DNA of 64,000 nucleotides from Pseudomonas ovata (GTDB lineage Bacteria > Pseudomonadota > Gammaproteobacteria > Pseudomonadales > Pseudomonadaceae), in the NCBI RefSeq assembly GCF_003131185.1, contig NZ_QFFU01000016.1, positions 62,001 through 126,000 of the forward strand, in the 5' to 3' direction. The position numbers and the translations under genes were made by a program. Below are positions 1-8,570 of the stretch, in pieces (position 1 is the stretch's first letter; every line of letters starts with the position of its first letter). The notes beneath the pieces were generated by a model. That model worked only from the letters and a program-made list of their open reading frames with translations. It had not been told where the DNA came from and did no database searches.

Positions 1-1
1 C

Positions 2-1732
2 GTGGTCGAACAGCCGCGCCTGCAGGATCATCGCGCGCCGCTGGAGCCCATCATCGGTGTGGCGCGCTGGCAGATGAACAGCCTGCACCAGCAGTTGGGT
101 CGCAGCGGTCATGTGGTGCTGCTCACCGATGCCCAGGGCGTGGTGATCGACAGCGTGCTCGACGAGGCCGAACGGGCGTCGTTCCAGCGCGCCGGGCTGT
201 GGCTGGGCGCCATGTGGAGCGAGGATTGCGAGGGCACCAATGGCGTCGGCACCTGCCTGGTCGAGCGCCAGCACGTGACCATCCGCCGCGATGAGCATTT
301 TCGCGGGCGGCATGCCGGGCTGACGTGCTCGGCCAGCCCGATCTTCGATCCGCGCGGCGAACTGCTGGCGGTGCTCAACGTCTCATCGGCCCACGAAGAA
401 CGCACCTTGCAGGAGCGCTTCCAGGCCATGGCCCTGACCAGCCTGTCGGCGCGGTTGATCGAGAGCTGTTATTTCCTCCAGCACGAGCCACAGCATTTTC
501 TGCTGCGTTTTCATCCGGAACCGGGCTTTACCGGCCTGTTGGGTGAAGGCCTGCTGGGCTTTGACGCGCGCGGCATCATCACCTCGGTCAACCCGATGGC
601 GCTGGAGCTGCTGGGCCTGTCGCGTGAACGTCTGGCCGGGCAATCGCTGACGACGCTGGTTGCTTTGCCCCTTGAGCAAATCGTCGAGCGTGCCAGCCCG
701 CAGCCGAGCCTGTGCTGGCCGCTGCGCCTGGCCGACGGACGCTTGCTGCACGCGCAACTGCGCGCACCACAGACCTCGATCCCGGTCATCGCCCGGGCCT
801 TGCCGCGCCCTCGTGATGAGCGCGTGTGCCTGGACGACCCGACGCTGCGCCGCCACTTCGAGCGCGCCTTGCGGGTGCTGGAACGCGATGTGCCGGTGCT
901 GCTGTGTGGCGAAACCGGCACGGGCAAGGAAGCCTTTGCCAGCGCCTTGCACCGGGCCGGCTCACGTCACGCCCGGCCCTTCGTGGCGATCAATTGCGCG
1001 GCGATTCCCGAGGCATTGATCGAAAGCGAACTGTTCGGCTATCGCGGCGGCAGTTTTACCGGCGCCCGGCGCGAAGGCATGGTCGGCAAGCTCGAACAGG
1101 CCCACGGCGGCATTCTGTTTCTCGATGAAATCGGCGACATGCCATTGGCACTGCAAACCCGTCTGTTGCGCGTGCTGGAGGCCCGCGAAGTGGTGCCGCT
1201 GGGCAGTGCCGCGCCCCGGCCGCTGGATGTGCAGGTCATCAGCGCCACGCACCAGGACCTGGCGGCACGGGTGGCACAAGGCGATTTTCGCGAGGACCTG
1301 TTCTATCGCCTGGCCGGCTTCAGCGTGACCCTGCCGGCATTGCGCGACCGTGCAGACAAGGGCGCCTTGCTTGACTGGCTGCTGCGCGAAGAAGCCGCAG
1401 GCAATGTCATCCAGTTGACGCCGGACGCGCGCCAGGCCTTGCTGGCGCAGGCCTGGCCGGGCAATGTGCGCCAGTTGCGCACCGTGCTGCGCACGCTGGT
1501 GGCCTTGTCCGATGACGGGCAGATCAACCTGATGGATGTGCATGAGCTGCTGCCGGCCAGTCGCCCGCAATCGCAGCAAGCCGAAGATCCGTTGCGCCAG
1601 TCGGAATGCCAGACCCTGCAAGCCACGGTCGAGGCCGAGCAGTGGAACATGAGCCGTGTGGCGCAGCGCCTGGGGATCAGCCGCAATACGCTGTACCGCA
1701 AGCTGCGCCTGCATGGGATCAGCCGGCATTGA
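2..1732 (+). CDS. acoR: AcoR-like sigma-54-dependent activator, 5'-truncated by the window edge
   Basis: Enhancer-binding transcription activator of the Fis/AcoR family; relatives switch on acetoin or alcohol catabolism from sigma-54 promoters. The 576 visible residues show an N-terminal GAF-type sensor (about 20-150), a PAS-like segment (about 170-260), an AAA+ domain with Walker A GETGTGKE (about 303-310) and Walker B ILFLDEIGD (about 371-379), and a C-terminal Fis helix-turn-helix (RVAQRLGISRNTLYRKL). The sigma-54 contact loop reads GSFTGA rather than the commoner GAFTGA. The family normally has about 40-60 more N-terminal residues, so the true start lies upstream and the GTG at base 2 is internal. 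No target operon is visible downstream; any regulated genes would lie left of the window. The AcoR assignment is from architecture; the ligand is unknown. Confidence 0.8.
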   Translation: MVEQPRLQDHRAPLEPIIGVARWQMNSLHQQLGRSGHVVLLTDAQGVVIDSVLDEAERASFQRAGLWLGAMWSEDCEGTNGVGTCLVERQHVTIRRDEHFRGRHAGLTCSASPIFDPRGELLAVLNVSSAHEERTLQERFQAMALTSLSARLIESCYFLQHEPQHFLLRFHPEPGFTGLLGEGLLGFDARGIITSVNPMALELLGLSRERLAGQSLTTLVALPLEQIVERASPQPSLCWPLRLADGRLLHAQLRAPQTSIPVIARALPRPRDERVCLDDPTLRRHFERALRVLERDVPVLLCGETGTGKEAFASALHRAGSRHARPFVAINCAAIPEALIESELFGYRGGSFTGARREGMVGKLEQAHGGILFLDEIGDMPLALQTRLLRVLEAREVVPLGSAAPRPLDVQVISATHQDLAARVAQGDFREDLFYRLAGFSVTLPALRDRADKGALLDWLLREEAAGNVIQLTPDARQALLAQAWPGNVRQLRTVLRTLVALSDDGQINLMDVHELLPASRPQSQQAEDPLRQSECQTLQATVEAEQWNMSRVAQRLGISRNTLYRKLRLHGISRH

Positions 1733-1772
1733 CGGGTGCGGTGTTTTGAGGATCGGATAAAGCCACCTTTGC

Positions 1773-1820
1773 AGGCCATGCCGCCATTGCGCAGGAGCGA
1801 CCAACGGTCGCGAAAGGTGG
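1773..1820. other. Nested inverted repeats after the acoR-like gene
   Basis: CCACCTTT (1773-1780) pairs with AAAGGTGG (1813-1820), enclosing a second perfect hairpin GCGACC-AAC-GGTCGC (1797-1811). There is no T-tract, so this is at best a weak or factor-dependent terminator for the acoR-like gene. Confidence 0.4.
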
Positions 1821-1867
1821 GTCGATTCATGACAGGTAGGCATATCCCTCGACATTCGTCACACTAT

Positions 1868-1886
1868 GCGACAAAGAATCATTCTC
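1868..1886. promoter_or_regulatory. Candidate Fur box upstream of the response regulator
   Basis: The right half AATCATTCTC (1877-1886) matches 9 of 10 bases of the classical Fur consensus half AATCATTATC; the left half is poor, giving about 12/19 overall. It lies just before the ribosome-binding site of the response regulator of an iron-uptake two-component system, where Fur control would be expected. Confidence 0.35.
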
Positions 1887-1901
1887 AGCTCAGGAACCCC
1901 C

Positions 1902-2618
1902 ATGCTTTCCCCTTCCCCCCTGCACACGCCTTCACGGATTCTGGCGATCGAGGATGATCCGTTGCTTGCCTCTCACCTGCAAAGCCACCTCGAGCAGCGT
2001 GGTTTTGCAGTGACCTTGCGTCACAGTGCCAAGGATGTGGTGGCGCTGGTGACCAGCCAAGGCTTCGACCTGATTCTGATGGACATCATGCTGCCCGACG
2101 GCAGCGGCCTGGAGATTCTGGGCCAGTTGCGCCAACACCTGCGCCTGCCGGTGATCCTGATGTCGGCGCTGGGCGCCGAGCAGGACCGCATCGTCGGGTT
2201 CAGCCAGGGTGCCGACGACTACCTGCCCAAGCCGTTCAGCATGCGCGAAATGGACGTGCGCATCGATGCCGTGCTGCGCCGCGTGGCCTATGAGCATGAA
2301 GCGAAAAACACCCGGCATGACGAGCTGCAACTGACGGTCGACCTGCAACGCTGCGATGTCAGTCATAACGGCGTCTGGGCCGACCTGAGCGGCACCGAGT
2401 TCCGCATTCTGGAAGTGATGCTGGCGCATGTGGGTGAAGTGCTGAGCAAGGCGTTCCTGTACCAGCAAGCCATGCACCGGGCCTGGTCGCATTACGACCG
2501 CAGCCTGGACATGCACGTCAGCCGGATCCGGCGCAAACTGCAGGTGATCGGCTACAACGGCCGCAATATCCAGACCGTGCGCGGTGCCGGCTATGTGCTG
2601 AGCCCGCTGGCGCCATGA
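1902..2618 (+). CDS. OmpR-family response regulator of the siderophore-receptor system (PfeR/PirR-like)
   Basis: DNA-binding response regulator, 238 aa from the ATG at 1902. I chose this start because CAGGA lies about 8 bases upstream, whereas the in-frame ATG at 1866 has no ribosome-binding site. The receiver domain has acidic residues D18-D19, phospho-acceptor Asp61 (LILMDIMLPDG) and Lys110 (DDYLPKPF). The C-terminal winged helix ends in RRKLQVIGYNGRNIQTVRGAGY. It overlaps its kinase by 4 bases (ATGA), and a PfeA/PirA-type TonB receptor follows, the arrangement of pfeR-pfeS-pfeA and pirR-pirS-pirA. It probably activates that receptor when ferric catecholate is present. I cannot tell PfeR from PirR by sight. 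Confidence 0.85.
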   Translation: MLSPSPLHTPSRILAIEDDPLLASHLQSHLEQRGFAVTLRHSAKDVVALVTSQGFDLILMDIMLPDGSGLEILGQLRQHLRLPVILMSALGAEQDRIVGFSQGADDYLPKPFSMREMDVRIDAVLRRVAYEHEAKNTRHDELQLTVDLQRCDVSHNGVWADLSGTEFRILEVMLAHVGEVLSKAFLYQQAMHRAWSHYDRSLDMHVSRIRRKLQVIGYNGRNIQTVRGAGYVLSPLAP

Positions 2619-3952
2619 GCCTGCCGCATCGACATTCACTGCTGTGGAAACTGATCGTGCTGCTGGCGTTGCTGTGCCTGTTGCTGGTCAGCCTGCAAGT
2701 GGACCTGAGCAAACGCCTTTATGACGCCAGCGCCCGTCTGCCGACGTCGACCCGGCAGGTCTACCACGACTATGCCGCGCAGGCGGCCAGCGCCTGGCGC
2801 ACCCAGGGCCGTGCAGGCGTGGATGAATTCTTGCACGGCGTACGCCAGCGCGAGCAGGTCTGGGCCGTGGTGGTCGATGAGCACGATGAGTCCTTGTCGT
2901 CGCAGCCGATGCTGGACGACGAGCGTGGCCGCCTGCGGTTTATCCGCACCCTAGACAGTGCGGTCGGACGGCCCGGCGGGCGACCGAATTTCTATGTGCC
3001 GCTGCCGGGGCTCCAGGGTCGGCTGGTGATGGAATTGCCGCCGCGCCTGGACCCGCGCCAGCACAATGAACGCTGGGAGATCGCCTTGCAGCAAGGGCTG
3101 CCGACGGCCCTGGCCTTGTTGCTGGGCGTGCTGCTGTACCGGCTGCTGATCGCGCCGATGGCCACCTTGCGCCGGCAGGCCAACGCGCTGAGCAACGGCG
3201 ACCTGTCGGCGCGGGTCGAACCCAGGGTCGCCGGCCGACGCGACGAACTCGGCGAGCTGGCGCGCTCGTTCAACCAGATGGCGGGTCGCCTGGAAAGCAC
3301 CGTGGTGTTCCAGCGCCGGCTGCTGCGTGCCTTGTCGCATGAGCTGCGCACACCCTTGAGCCGCTTGCGGGTGGCCGGCGAGCGCGAACTGGACATCGAG
3401 GCCATGCGTCAGCGCCAGGAGCATGAGGTGCAGATCATGGAGCGGCTGATCGACGACACCCTGGAGCTGGTCTGGCTCGACACCGAGCGCCCGCAGCTGC
3501 CGGTGGAGCCGGTGGAAGTCGCCGAGCTGTGGGCAATGCTGTGTGAGGACTGCAGCTTCGAGACCGGCTGGCCCGTCGAGCGCATGCCGTGCACGCTGCC
3601 TGCCGATTGCGTGGTGCTGGGCAACCTCAATGGCCTGGCCCAGGCGCTGGAGAACATCCTGCGCAATGCCGTGCGCCACTCCCCTGAAGGCGGCCAGGTG
3701 CGGCTGGCGGGCAAACGCGAGGCACAAGACTGGCACCTGTGGGTCGAAGACCAGGGTCCCGGCGTGCCGCCCGACCAGCTGGAGCAGATTTTCCAGCCGT
3801 TCATTCGCCTGCAAGCCGAACGGCCAGGCGGCGACGGTTTCGGCCTGGGGCTGTCAATTGCCCACAGTGTGGTGCAGTCGCAAAACGGTGAGGTCTGGGC
3901 GGAGAATGCCGGCCCAGGGCTGCGCGTCCATCTGCGGCTGCCAAGTGTATAA
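2615..3952 (+). CDS. Sensor histidine kinase of the siderophore-receptor system (PfeS/PirS-like)
   Basis: Inner-membrane histidine kinase, 445 aa. TM1 is at about residues 10-28, followed by a periplasmic sensor of about 120 residues, TM2 at about 153-175 (ALALLLGVLLYRLLIAP), a HAMP domain, and the dimerisation/phosphoacceptor box RALSHELRTPLSRLR with His242. The ATP-binding domain has the N-box (NILRNAVRHSP), G1 (DQGPGVP) and G2 (GFGLGLSIAHSV). It starts inside the regulator stop codon (ATGA overlap), so translation is coupled. The pairing with a downstream TonB receptor suggests it senses ferric siderophore in the periplasm. Confidence 0.88.
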   Translation: MSLPHRHSLLWKLIVLLALLCLLLVSLQVDLSKRLYDASARLPTSTRQVYHDYAAQAASAWRTQGRAGVDEFLHGVRQREQVWAVVVDEHDESLSSQPMLDDERGRLRFIRTLDSAVGRPGGRPNFYVPLPGLQGRLVMELPPRLDPRQHNERWEIALQQGLPTALALLLGVLLYRLLIAPMATLRRQANALSNGDLSARVEPRVAGRRDELGELARSFNQMAGRLESTVVFQRRLLRALSHELRTPLSRLRVAGERELDIEAMRQRQEHEVQIMERLIDDTLELVWLDTERPQLPVEPVEVAELWAMLCEDCSFETGWPVERMPCTLPADCVVLGNLNGLAQALENILRNAVRHSPEGGQVRLAGKREAQDWHLWVEDQGPGVPPDQLEQIFQPFIRLQAERPGGDGFGLGLSIAHSVVQSQNGEVWAENAGPGLRVHLRLPSV

Positions 3953-3984
3953 AATGTAAAACATATTTATTCTTATTTGAGAAT
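3947..3984 (+). promoter_or_regulatory. AT-rich promoter/operator region before the TonB receptor gene
   Basis: A TATAAAAT-like element overlaps the kinase stop codon, followed by the inverted repeat ATTCT-N6-AGAAT (3969-3984). This AT-rich stretch is the only obvious place for a separate receptor promoter and could bind the upstream response regulator or Fur. Which protein binds is inference. Confidence 0.35.
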
Positions 3985-4086
3985 GCGTAGCATCTGCGCC
4001 CATCAAGGGAGTCGAGCGAGCGCACCGCGTCGCCTTGGGGCATGTCCAGAACGCCCTCACTCCTTTTCACACTCAGGAGCAGGCCG

Positions 4087-6312
4087 ATGCATTCGCGATT
4101 CAGATTCAGTCCCCTTTTCATGGCCCTGATGGCTGCCGGCCCGGCGCTGGCGCTGGGCGAAACCGCGGATTCGGCCGCATCGGCCGATGCCTTGCAGCTG
4201 ACTGATACCCATGTGGTGGCCACGGCCGAAGAAGCCCTCAAGCAAGCCTCCGGCGTGTCGCTGATCACCGCCGAAGACATCAAGAAGCGCCCACCGGTCA
4301 ACGACCTGTCGGACATCGTGCGCAAGATGCCGGGCGTCAACCTCACCGGCAACAGCGCCAGCGGCACCCGTGGCAATAACCGGCAGATCGACCTGCGCGG
4401 CATGGGCCCGGAAAACACCCTGATCCTGATCGACGGCAAGCCGGTGACCTCACGCAACGCGGTGCGCTACACCCGTTCCGGCGAGCGTGATACCCGTGGC
4501 GACAGCAACTGGGTGCCGGCCGATCAGGTCGACAGCATCGAGGTGCTGCGCGGCCCGGCGGCAGCGCGCTATGGCTCAGGCTCCATGGGCGGCGTGGTGA
4601 ACATCATTACCAAGCGCCCCAGCGAACAGCTCACCGGTTCCATCAGCGCCTTTACCAACCTGCCCGAGGATGACGCCGAGGGCGTGACCAGGCGCACCAC
4701 GTTCAGCCTGGCCGGCCCCTTGACCGACGCCCTGACCTTTCGTGTCTACGGCAACCTGAACAAGACCGACGCCGATGATGCCGACATCAACCTGGCGCAC
4801 ACCGACACCGCCTCGGGGGCCTCGCTGGCCGCCGGGCGCGAAGGCGTGCGCAACAAGGACGTCAACGGCCTGCTGAGCTGGGCGCTGGACCCGCAGCAGA
4901 CCCTGGACTTCGAAGCCGGCTACAGCCGCCAGGGCAATATCTACACCGGCGATGTTGGCACCGGCGGCACCGACTCGCTGACCCCCGGCAGCACCATCAA
5001 CACCTGGCTGGGCCGTGAGACCAACACGATGTACCGGCAGAATTTCTCGGTCACCCACCGCGGCGACTGGGCATTCGGCACCTCCAAGGTGGTGGCGCAG
5101 TACGAGAAAACCCGCAACAACCGCCTGCCCGAAGGCCAGACCGGCTCGGTGGACGGCGACATCAACGGCAGCGACAAGAGCACCAGCACTTACGACAGCT
5201 ACCTGCTGCAGGGCCAGCTGGATATTCCGCTGGAGCTGATATTCCAGCAGACCCTGACGGTGGGCGCCGAATGGAACCGCCAGGAACTGGACGACCCGAG
5301 CACCATGGACCGCGCCATTGGCACCACCCTGCCCAACTCGGCCGCCGGCGCCCGCGCCACCGACATGGACGCGACCCTCATGGCCGTGTTTCTGGAAGAC
5401 AATATCGAGCTGACGCCCAAGTGGTTCCTGACCCCGGGCCTGCGCCTGGATCACCATGACCAGTTCGGCGCCAACGGCAGCCCGAGCCTGAACAGCACCT
5501 ACAAGCTGACCGACGACATCACCCTCAAGGGCGGCATTGCCCGTGCGTTCAAGGCGCCGAACCTGTACCAGTCCAACCCCAACTACCTGTACCGCAGCAA
5601 TGGCAACGGCTGCGCCGCCAGCCTCAGTGCCAACGGCTGTTACGTGCTGGGCAATGCGGACCTGGACCCGGAAATCAGCATCAACAAGGAACTGGGAATC
5701 AGCTTCGCTCGTGACGGCTGGAGCGCCGGGCTGACCTACTTCCGCAACGACTACGACAACAAGATCGTTTCGTCCAACGACCTGACCGGGCGCACTTCGG
5801 CCAACGAGGCCATCCTGCGCTGGGACAACGCCAGCGATGCGGTGGTCAAGGGCTGGGAAGGCTATGTCGGCGTACCGCTGCTGGGCAACCAGGGCGACGT
5901 CCTGAGCTGGAACACCAACCTTACGTACATGGAGTCCAACGAAGACAGCGACGGCAACCCGCTGTCAGTGGTGCCCGAGTACACGATCAACAGCATGCTC
6001 GACTGGCAAGTGACACAGGCGCTGTCGCTGAACCTGACCGGCACCTGGTATGGCAAGCAAGAGCCGCGCACCACCAACCCGCTGCAGGAAACCGCAGTCA
6101 CCGCCAGCAACCAGTTGCGCACGCTGGATCCGTACCACCTGTGGAGTCTCGGCAGCACCTTTGAGGTGAACAGGCACCTGTCGTTCGGCGCCGGCATCAG
6201 CAACCTGTTCGACAAGCGCGTGTACCGCGAAGGCGCCGGCACCAGCGCCGGGGCCAGCACCTACAACGAGCCGGGCCGGGCGTTCTATGCCTCGGTGACC
6301 ACCTCGTTCTGA
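4087..6312 (+). CDS. pfeA: TonB-dependent ferric-catecholate (enterobactin-type) receptor, PfeA/PirA/FepA family
   Basis: Outer-membrane gated beta-barrel importing a ferric catecholate siderophore with TonB energy. From the ATG at 4087 (AGGAG 8 bases upstream) it has 741 aa, beginning with a signal peptide (MHSRFRFSPLFMALMAAGPALA). The in-frame ATG at 4042 would place 15 residues before the signal peptide. The plug domain includes ITAEDIKKRPPVNDLSDIVR, RQIDLRGMGPENTLILIDG and the RGPAAARYGSGSMGGVVNIIT motif, all close to PfeA and PirA of P. aeruginosa as I remember them. The barrel ends with a C-terminal aromatic residue (YASVTTSF). The upstream two-component pair fits pfeRS-pfeA or pirRS-pirA; the symbol could equally be pirA. 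A terminator follows. Confidence 0.82.
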   Translation: MHSRFRFSPLFMALMAAGPALALGETADSAASADALQLTDTHVVATAEEALKQASGVSLITAEDIKKRPPVNDLSDIVRKMPGVNLTGNSASGTRGNNRQIDLRGMGPENTLILIDGKPVTSRNAVRYTRSGERDTRGDSNWVPADQVDSIEVLRGPAAARYGSGSMGGVVNIITKRPSEQLTGSISAFTNLPEDDAEGVTRRTTFSLAGPLTDALTFRVYGNLNKTDADDADINLAHTDTASGASLAAGREGVRNKDVNGLLSWALDPQQTLDFEAGYSRQGNIYTGDVGTGGTDSLTPGSTINTWLGRETNTMYRQNFSVTHRGDWAFGTSKVVAQYEKTRNNRLPEGQTGSVDGDINGSDKSTSTYDSYLLQGQLDIPLELIFQQTLTVGAEWNRQELDDPSTMDRAIGTTLPNSAAGARATDMDATLMAVFLEDNIELTPKWFLTPGLRLDHHDQFGANGSPSLNSTYKLTDDITLKGGIARAFKAPNLYQSNPNYLYRSNGNGCAASLSANGCYVLGNADLDPEISINKELGISFARDGWSAGLTYFRNDYDNKIVSSNDLTGRTSANEAILRWDNASDAVVKGWEGYVGVPLLGNQGDVLSWNTNLTYMESNEDSDGNPLSVVPEYTINSMLDWQVTQALSLNLTGTWYGKQEPRTTNPLQETAVTASNQLRTLDPYHLWSLGSTFEVNRHLSFGAGISNLFDKRVYREGAGTSAGASTYNEPGRAFYASVTTSF

Positions 6313-6330
6313 TTCGACTACGTTGGCGAG

Positions 6331-6352
6331 AACCCGGTCATGTCCGGGTTTT
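6331..6352 (+). terminator. Rho-independent terminator after the TonB receptor
   Basis: AACCCGG-TCATGT-CCGGGTT hairpin followed by a short T-run. It lies 18 bases past the receptor stop and separates it from the DUF3649 gene. Confidence 0.6.
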
Positions 6353-6383
6353 CGCTCGTCCCAGACCTGATGAGCACTGCTGC

Positions 6384-6671
6384 ATGAAAAGCCGATCCTC
6401 TCCCTGGCCCACCGTTTCACGTGTCCTGGCCGCCGTAGTGGGCGGCTATGGATTTACCTACGCCTTTACCGCCGCCCTGGCGCGCGTGCTGCCACTGAAC
6501 AAGGCCGATGCCATGGTCAGTGCCACCTTGCTGTCCTTTGCGGTGTACACCCTGGTGATGCTCTGGGTTTTCACTTGCCATAATCACTGGCGGGCCTGGG
6601 CCGGACTCGCTACCGCCGTGCCGCTGGCCGGCATCGGCTTCTGGCCACAACTGCTGGAGCGCCTTGCATGA
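6384..6671 (+). CDS. DUF3649-family small membrane protein
   Basis: 95-aa inner-membrane protein with about three hydrophobic segments (RVLAAVVGGYGFTYAFTAAL, VSATLLSFAVYTLVMLWVF, and a C-terminal one). It matches the DUF3649 family, typically found beside PepSY-TM genes and siderophore receptors. Its stop overlaps the start of the next gene by 4 bases (ATGA), so the two are translationally coupled. The molecular role is unknown; an accessory part in iron release from siderophores is inferred only from context. Confidence 0.72.
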   Translation: MKSRSSPWPTVSRVLAAVVGGYGFTYAFTAALARVLPLNKADAMVSATLLSFAVYTLVMLWVFTCHNHWRAWAGLATAVPLAGIGFWPQLLERLA

Positions 6672-8236
6672 AAGCCAGGACCCTGACGCAATCGCTGGCC
6701 TGGCTGCACACCTGGAGCGGGCTGATTTTCGGCTGGGTGCTGTTCAGTATTTTCCTGACCGGCACCCTGGCGGTGTTCGACAAGGAAATCGATAACTGGA
6801 TGCGCCCGGAAATCCCGACGCACACCCTGGACCAGGCCCAGGCCGCACAGGTGGCCCTGAACTATCTGCAAGCGCGCCACCCGGACGCCAGCGCCTGGAA
6901 CATCGGCCTGCCCACCGAGCGCTCGCCGACCCTGACCGTGTCGGCCGGCGAGCAGCGCCGTGGCGGCGGCACGGTGCTGGACCCCACCACCGGTGAGCCG
7001 CTGGCGGTGCGCGAGACCGCCGGCGGCGGGTTTTTCTTTCGTTTCCACTTCACCCTGAACCTACCACGCAATATCGGCATCTGGGCGGTGGGCCTGGCGG
7101 CGATGGTCATGCTGGTGGCGTTGATCAGCGGCATTGTGATCCACAAGAAATTCTTCAAGGAGTTCTTCACCTTCCGCCCGGCCAAGGGCCAGCGCTCCTG
7201 GCTGGATGCGCACAATGCCACGGCCGTGCTGGTGTTGCCGTTCCACCTGATGATCACCTACACCGGCCTGGTGATTTTCTACCTGATCTATATGCCAGCG
7301 GCGATGGAGGCGCTGTTCGACGGCGATCGCGAGCGCATGACCCGGGCCCTGCGTGAAGCGCCGGCAACCGAACAACACGGCCACCCGGCGGGCGGGCGCG
7401 AAGCCGGGCCGCGTGGCGGGACAAAACCAGCGGTGCAGCCGGCCGACCTGACGGCCCTGGCACCGGTGCTCAGTGAAGCCGAACGCTTGCTGGGCCCCGT
7501 GGCCGGCCTGAGCATTCAGCATCCGGGGCGCAGTGACGCACGTATCGAGGTACGTCCCGTGCTGGGCAACCGCATCGAGCTGACCAAGGGCATGAGCCTG
7601 CAGTTCGATGGCGTCAGCGGTCAGGTGCTGCGCCTGCCCAGCGACAGCCGGGCCACGCTGCTGACCCAGAAGGTCATGGCCGGCCTGCATTTTGCGCAGT
7701 TCGGTGGTTACTGGATGCGCTGGCTGTACTTTCTGTGCGGGCTGGCCAGTTGCGCGATGCTGGCCACCGGCGTGGTGTTGTTCACCGTCAAGCGCCGGCG
7801 CCGTCACGATGCCGAGGGCCGTGTCGCCGCCCTGCTCTATCACAGCGCCGAACGCCTCAACGTAGCGGTCATTGCCGGCCTCAGCCTGGCCTGCGTGGCC
7901 TATCTGTGGGCCAACCGCTTGCTGCCGGTCAGCTTGCCCGGGCGTGGCGGCTGGGAGGTGCAGGTGTTCCTGCTGGTGTGGCTGGCCAGCCTGGGCCACG
8001 CCATCGTGCGCCCTTGGCTGGCGGCCTGGCGCGAACAGCTGGGGCTGGCGGCGGTGTTGTGCATGGCCTTGCCACTGCTGAACCTGCTCGGCGAAAACCG
8101 CAACGAGGCGTTCTGGCTCGAAAGCGTGGTGGTGATCATCGGCATGCTGCTGGCCTGGACCCGCTGGAAGCTTGGCCGGCCGATAAAAGACAAGGCCACG
8201 CGTAAAGCGCCTGGTGCTGCCCTGGAGGCCAATTGA
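6668..8236 (+). CDS. PepSY-associated TM protein, putative ferric-siderophore reductase component
   Basis: 522-aa polytopic inner-membrane protein of the PepSY_TM family. TM1 contains the typical WLHTWSGL motif; further membrane segments lie at about 138-160, 190-212 and 340-365, with more at the C-terminus. Periplasmic PepSY-like segments lie between them, and one hydrophilic loop (about 225-255) is low-complexity and rich in Gly, Pro and charged residues. Conserved His residues (LHTW, FHFT, FHLM) could ligate haem. FpvG of the pyoverdine system, which helps reduce ferric siderophore in the periplasm, is a known family example. Position after a catecholate receptor and between DUF3649 and DUF3325 genes supports an iron-release role; this is inference. 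Confidence 0.78.
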   Translation: MKARTLTQSLAWLHTWSGLIFGWVLFSIFLTGTLAVFDKEIDNWMRPEIPTHTLDQAQAAQVALNYLQARHPDASAWNIGLPTERSPTLTVSAGEQRRGGGTVLDPTTGEPLAVRETAGGGFFFRFHFTLNLPRNIGIWAVGLAAMVMLVALISGIVIHKKFFKEFFTFRPAKGQRSWLDAHNATAVLVLPFHLMITYTGLVIFYLIYMPAAMEALFDGDRERMTRALREAPATEQHGHPAGGREAGPRGGTKPAVQPADLTALAPVLSEAERLLGPVAGLSIQHPGRSDARIEVRPVLGNRIELTKGMSLQFDGVSGQVLRLPSDSRATLLTQKVMAGLHFAQFGGYWMRWLYFLCGLASCAMLATGVVLFTVKRRRRHDAEGRVAALLYHSAERLNVAVIAGLSLACVAYLWANRLLPVSLPGRGGWEVQVFLLVWLASLGHAIVRPWLAAWREQLGLAAVLCMALPLLNLLGENRNEAFWLESVVVIIGMLLAWTRWKLGRPIKDKATRKAPGAALEAN

Positions 8237-8237
8237 G

Positions 8238-8570
8238 ATGAGTCTGTGGATCATCGCCAGCCTGCTGCTGGCCTACAGTGGCCTGCTGGGCTTGTGCCTG
8301 GGCCTGGAGCGGCACTACAAGCAGCTTTATCAACGCCTGCCCGGTGCCGGGCTGCAACGCCTGTTGCGCGCGGTGGGCTGGGCCTTGCTGGGCGCCAGCC
8401 TGGCCTGCTGCGCGCAGGCCTGGGGCTGGGCCATGGCTGGTGTGGGCTGGCTCGGGCTGGTCTCGCTGGCCGGGGTGACGCTGGTGATGCTGCTGCCCTA
8501 CGCACCACGGCTGTCGGTGTGGCTGGCAGGCGCGGGCTGGCCAGTGCTGGGGGTGATGGCGCTGGTTTGA
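8238..8570 (+). CDS. DUF3325-family small membrane protein
   Basis: 110-aa protein with three or four hydrophobic helices. I chose the ATG at 8238 (MSLWIIASLLLAYSGLLGL) because GGAGG lies about 10 bases upstream and the previous gene ends at 8236. It matches DUF3325, which regularly follows PepSY-TM and DUF3649 genes next to siderophore receptors. The last 73 bases overlap the 3' end of the MFS gene on the other strand. Function is unknown. Confidence 0.7.
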   Translation: MSLWIIASLLLAYSGLLGLCLGLERHYKQLYQRLPGAGLQRLLRAVGWALLGASLACCAQAWGWAMAGVGWLGLVSLAGVTLVMLLPYAPRLSVWLAGAGWPVLGVMALV

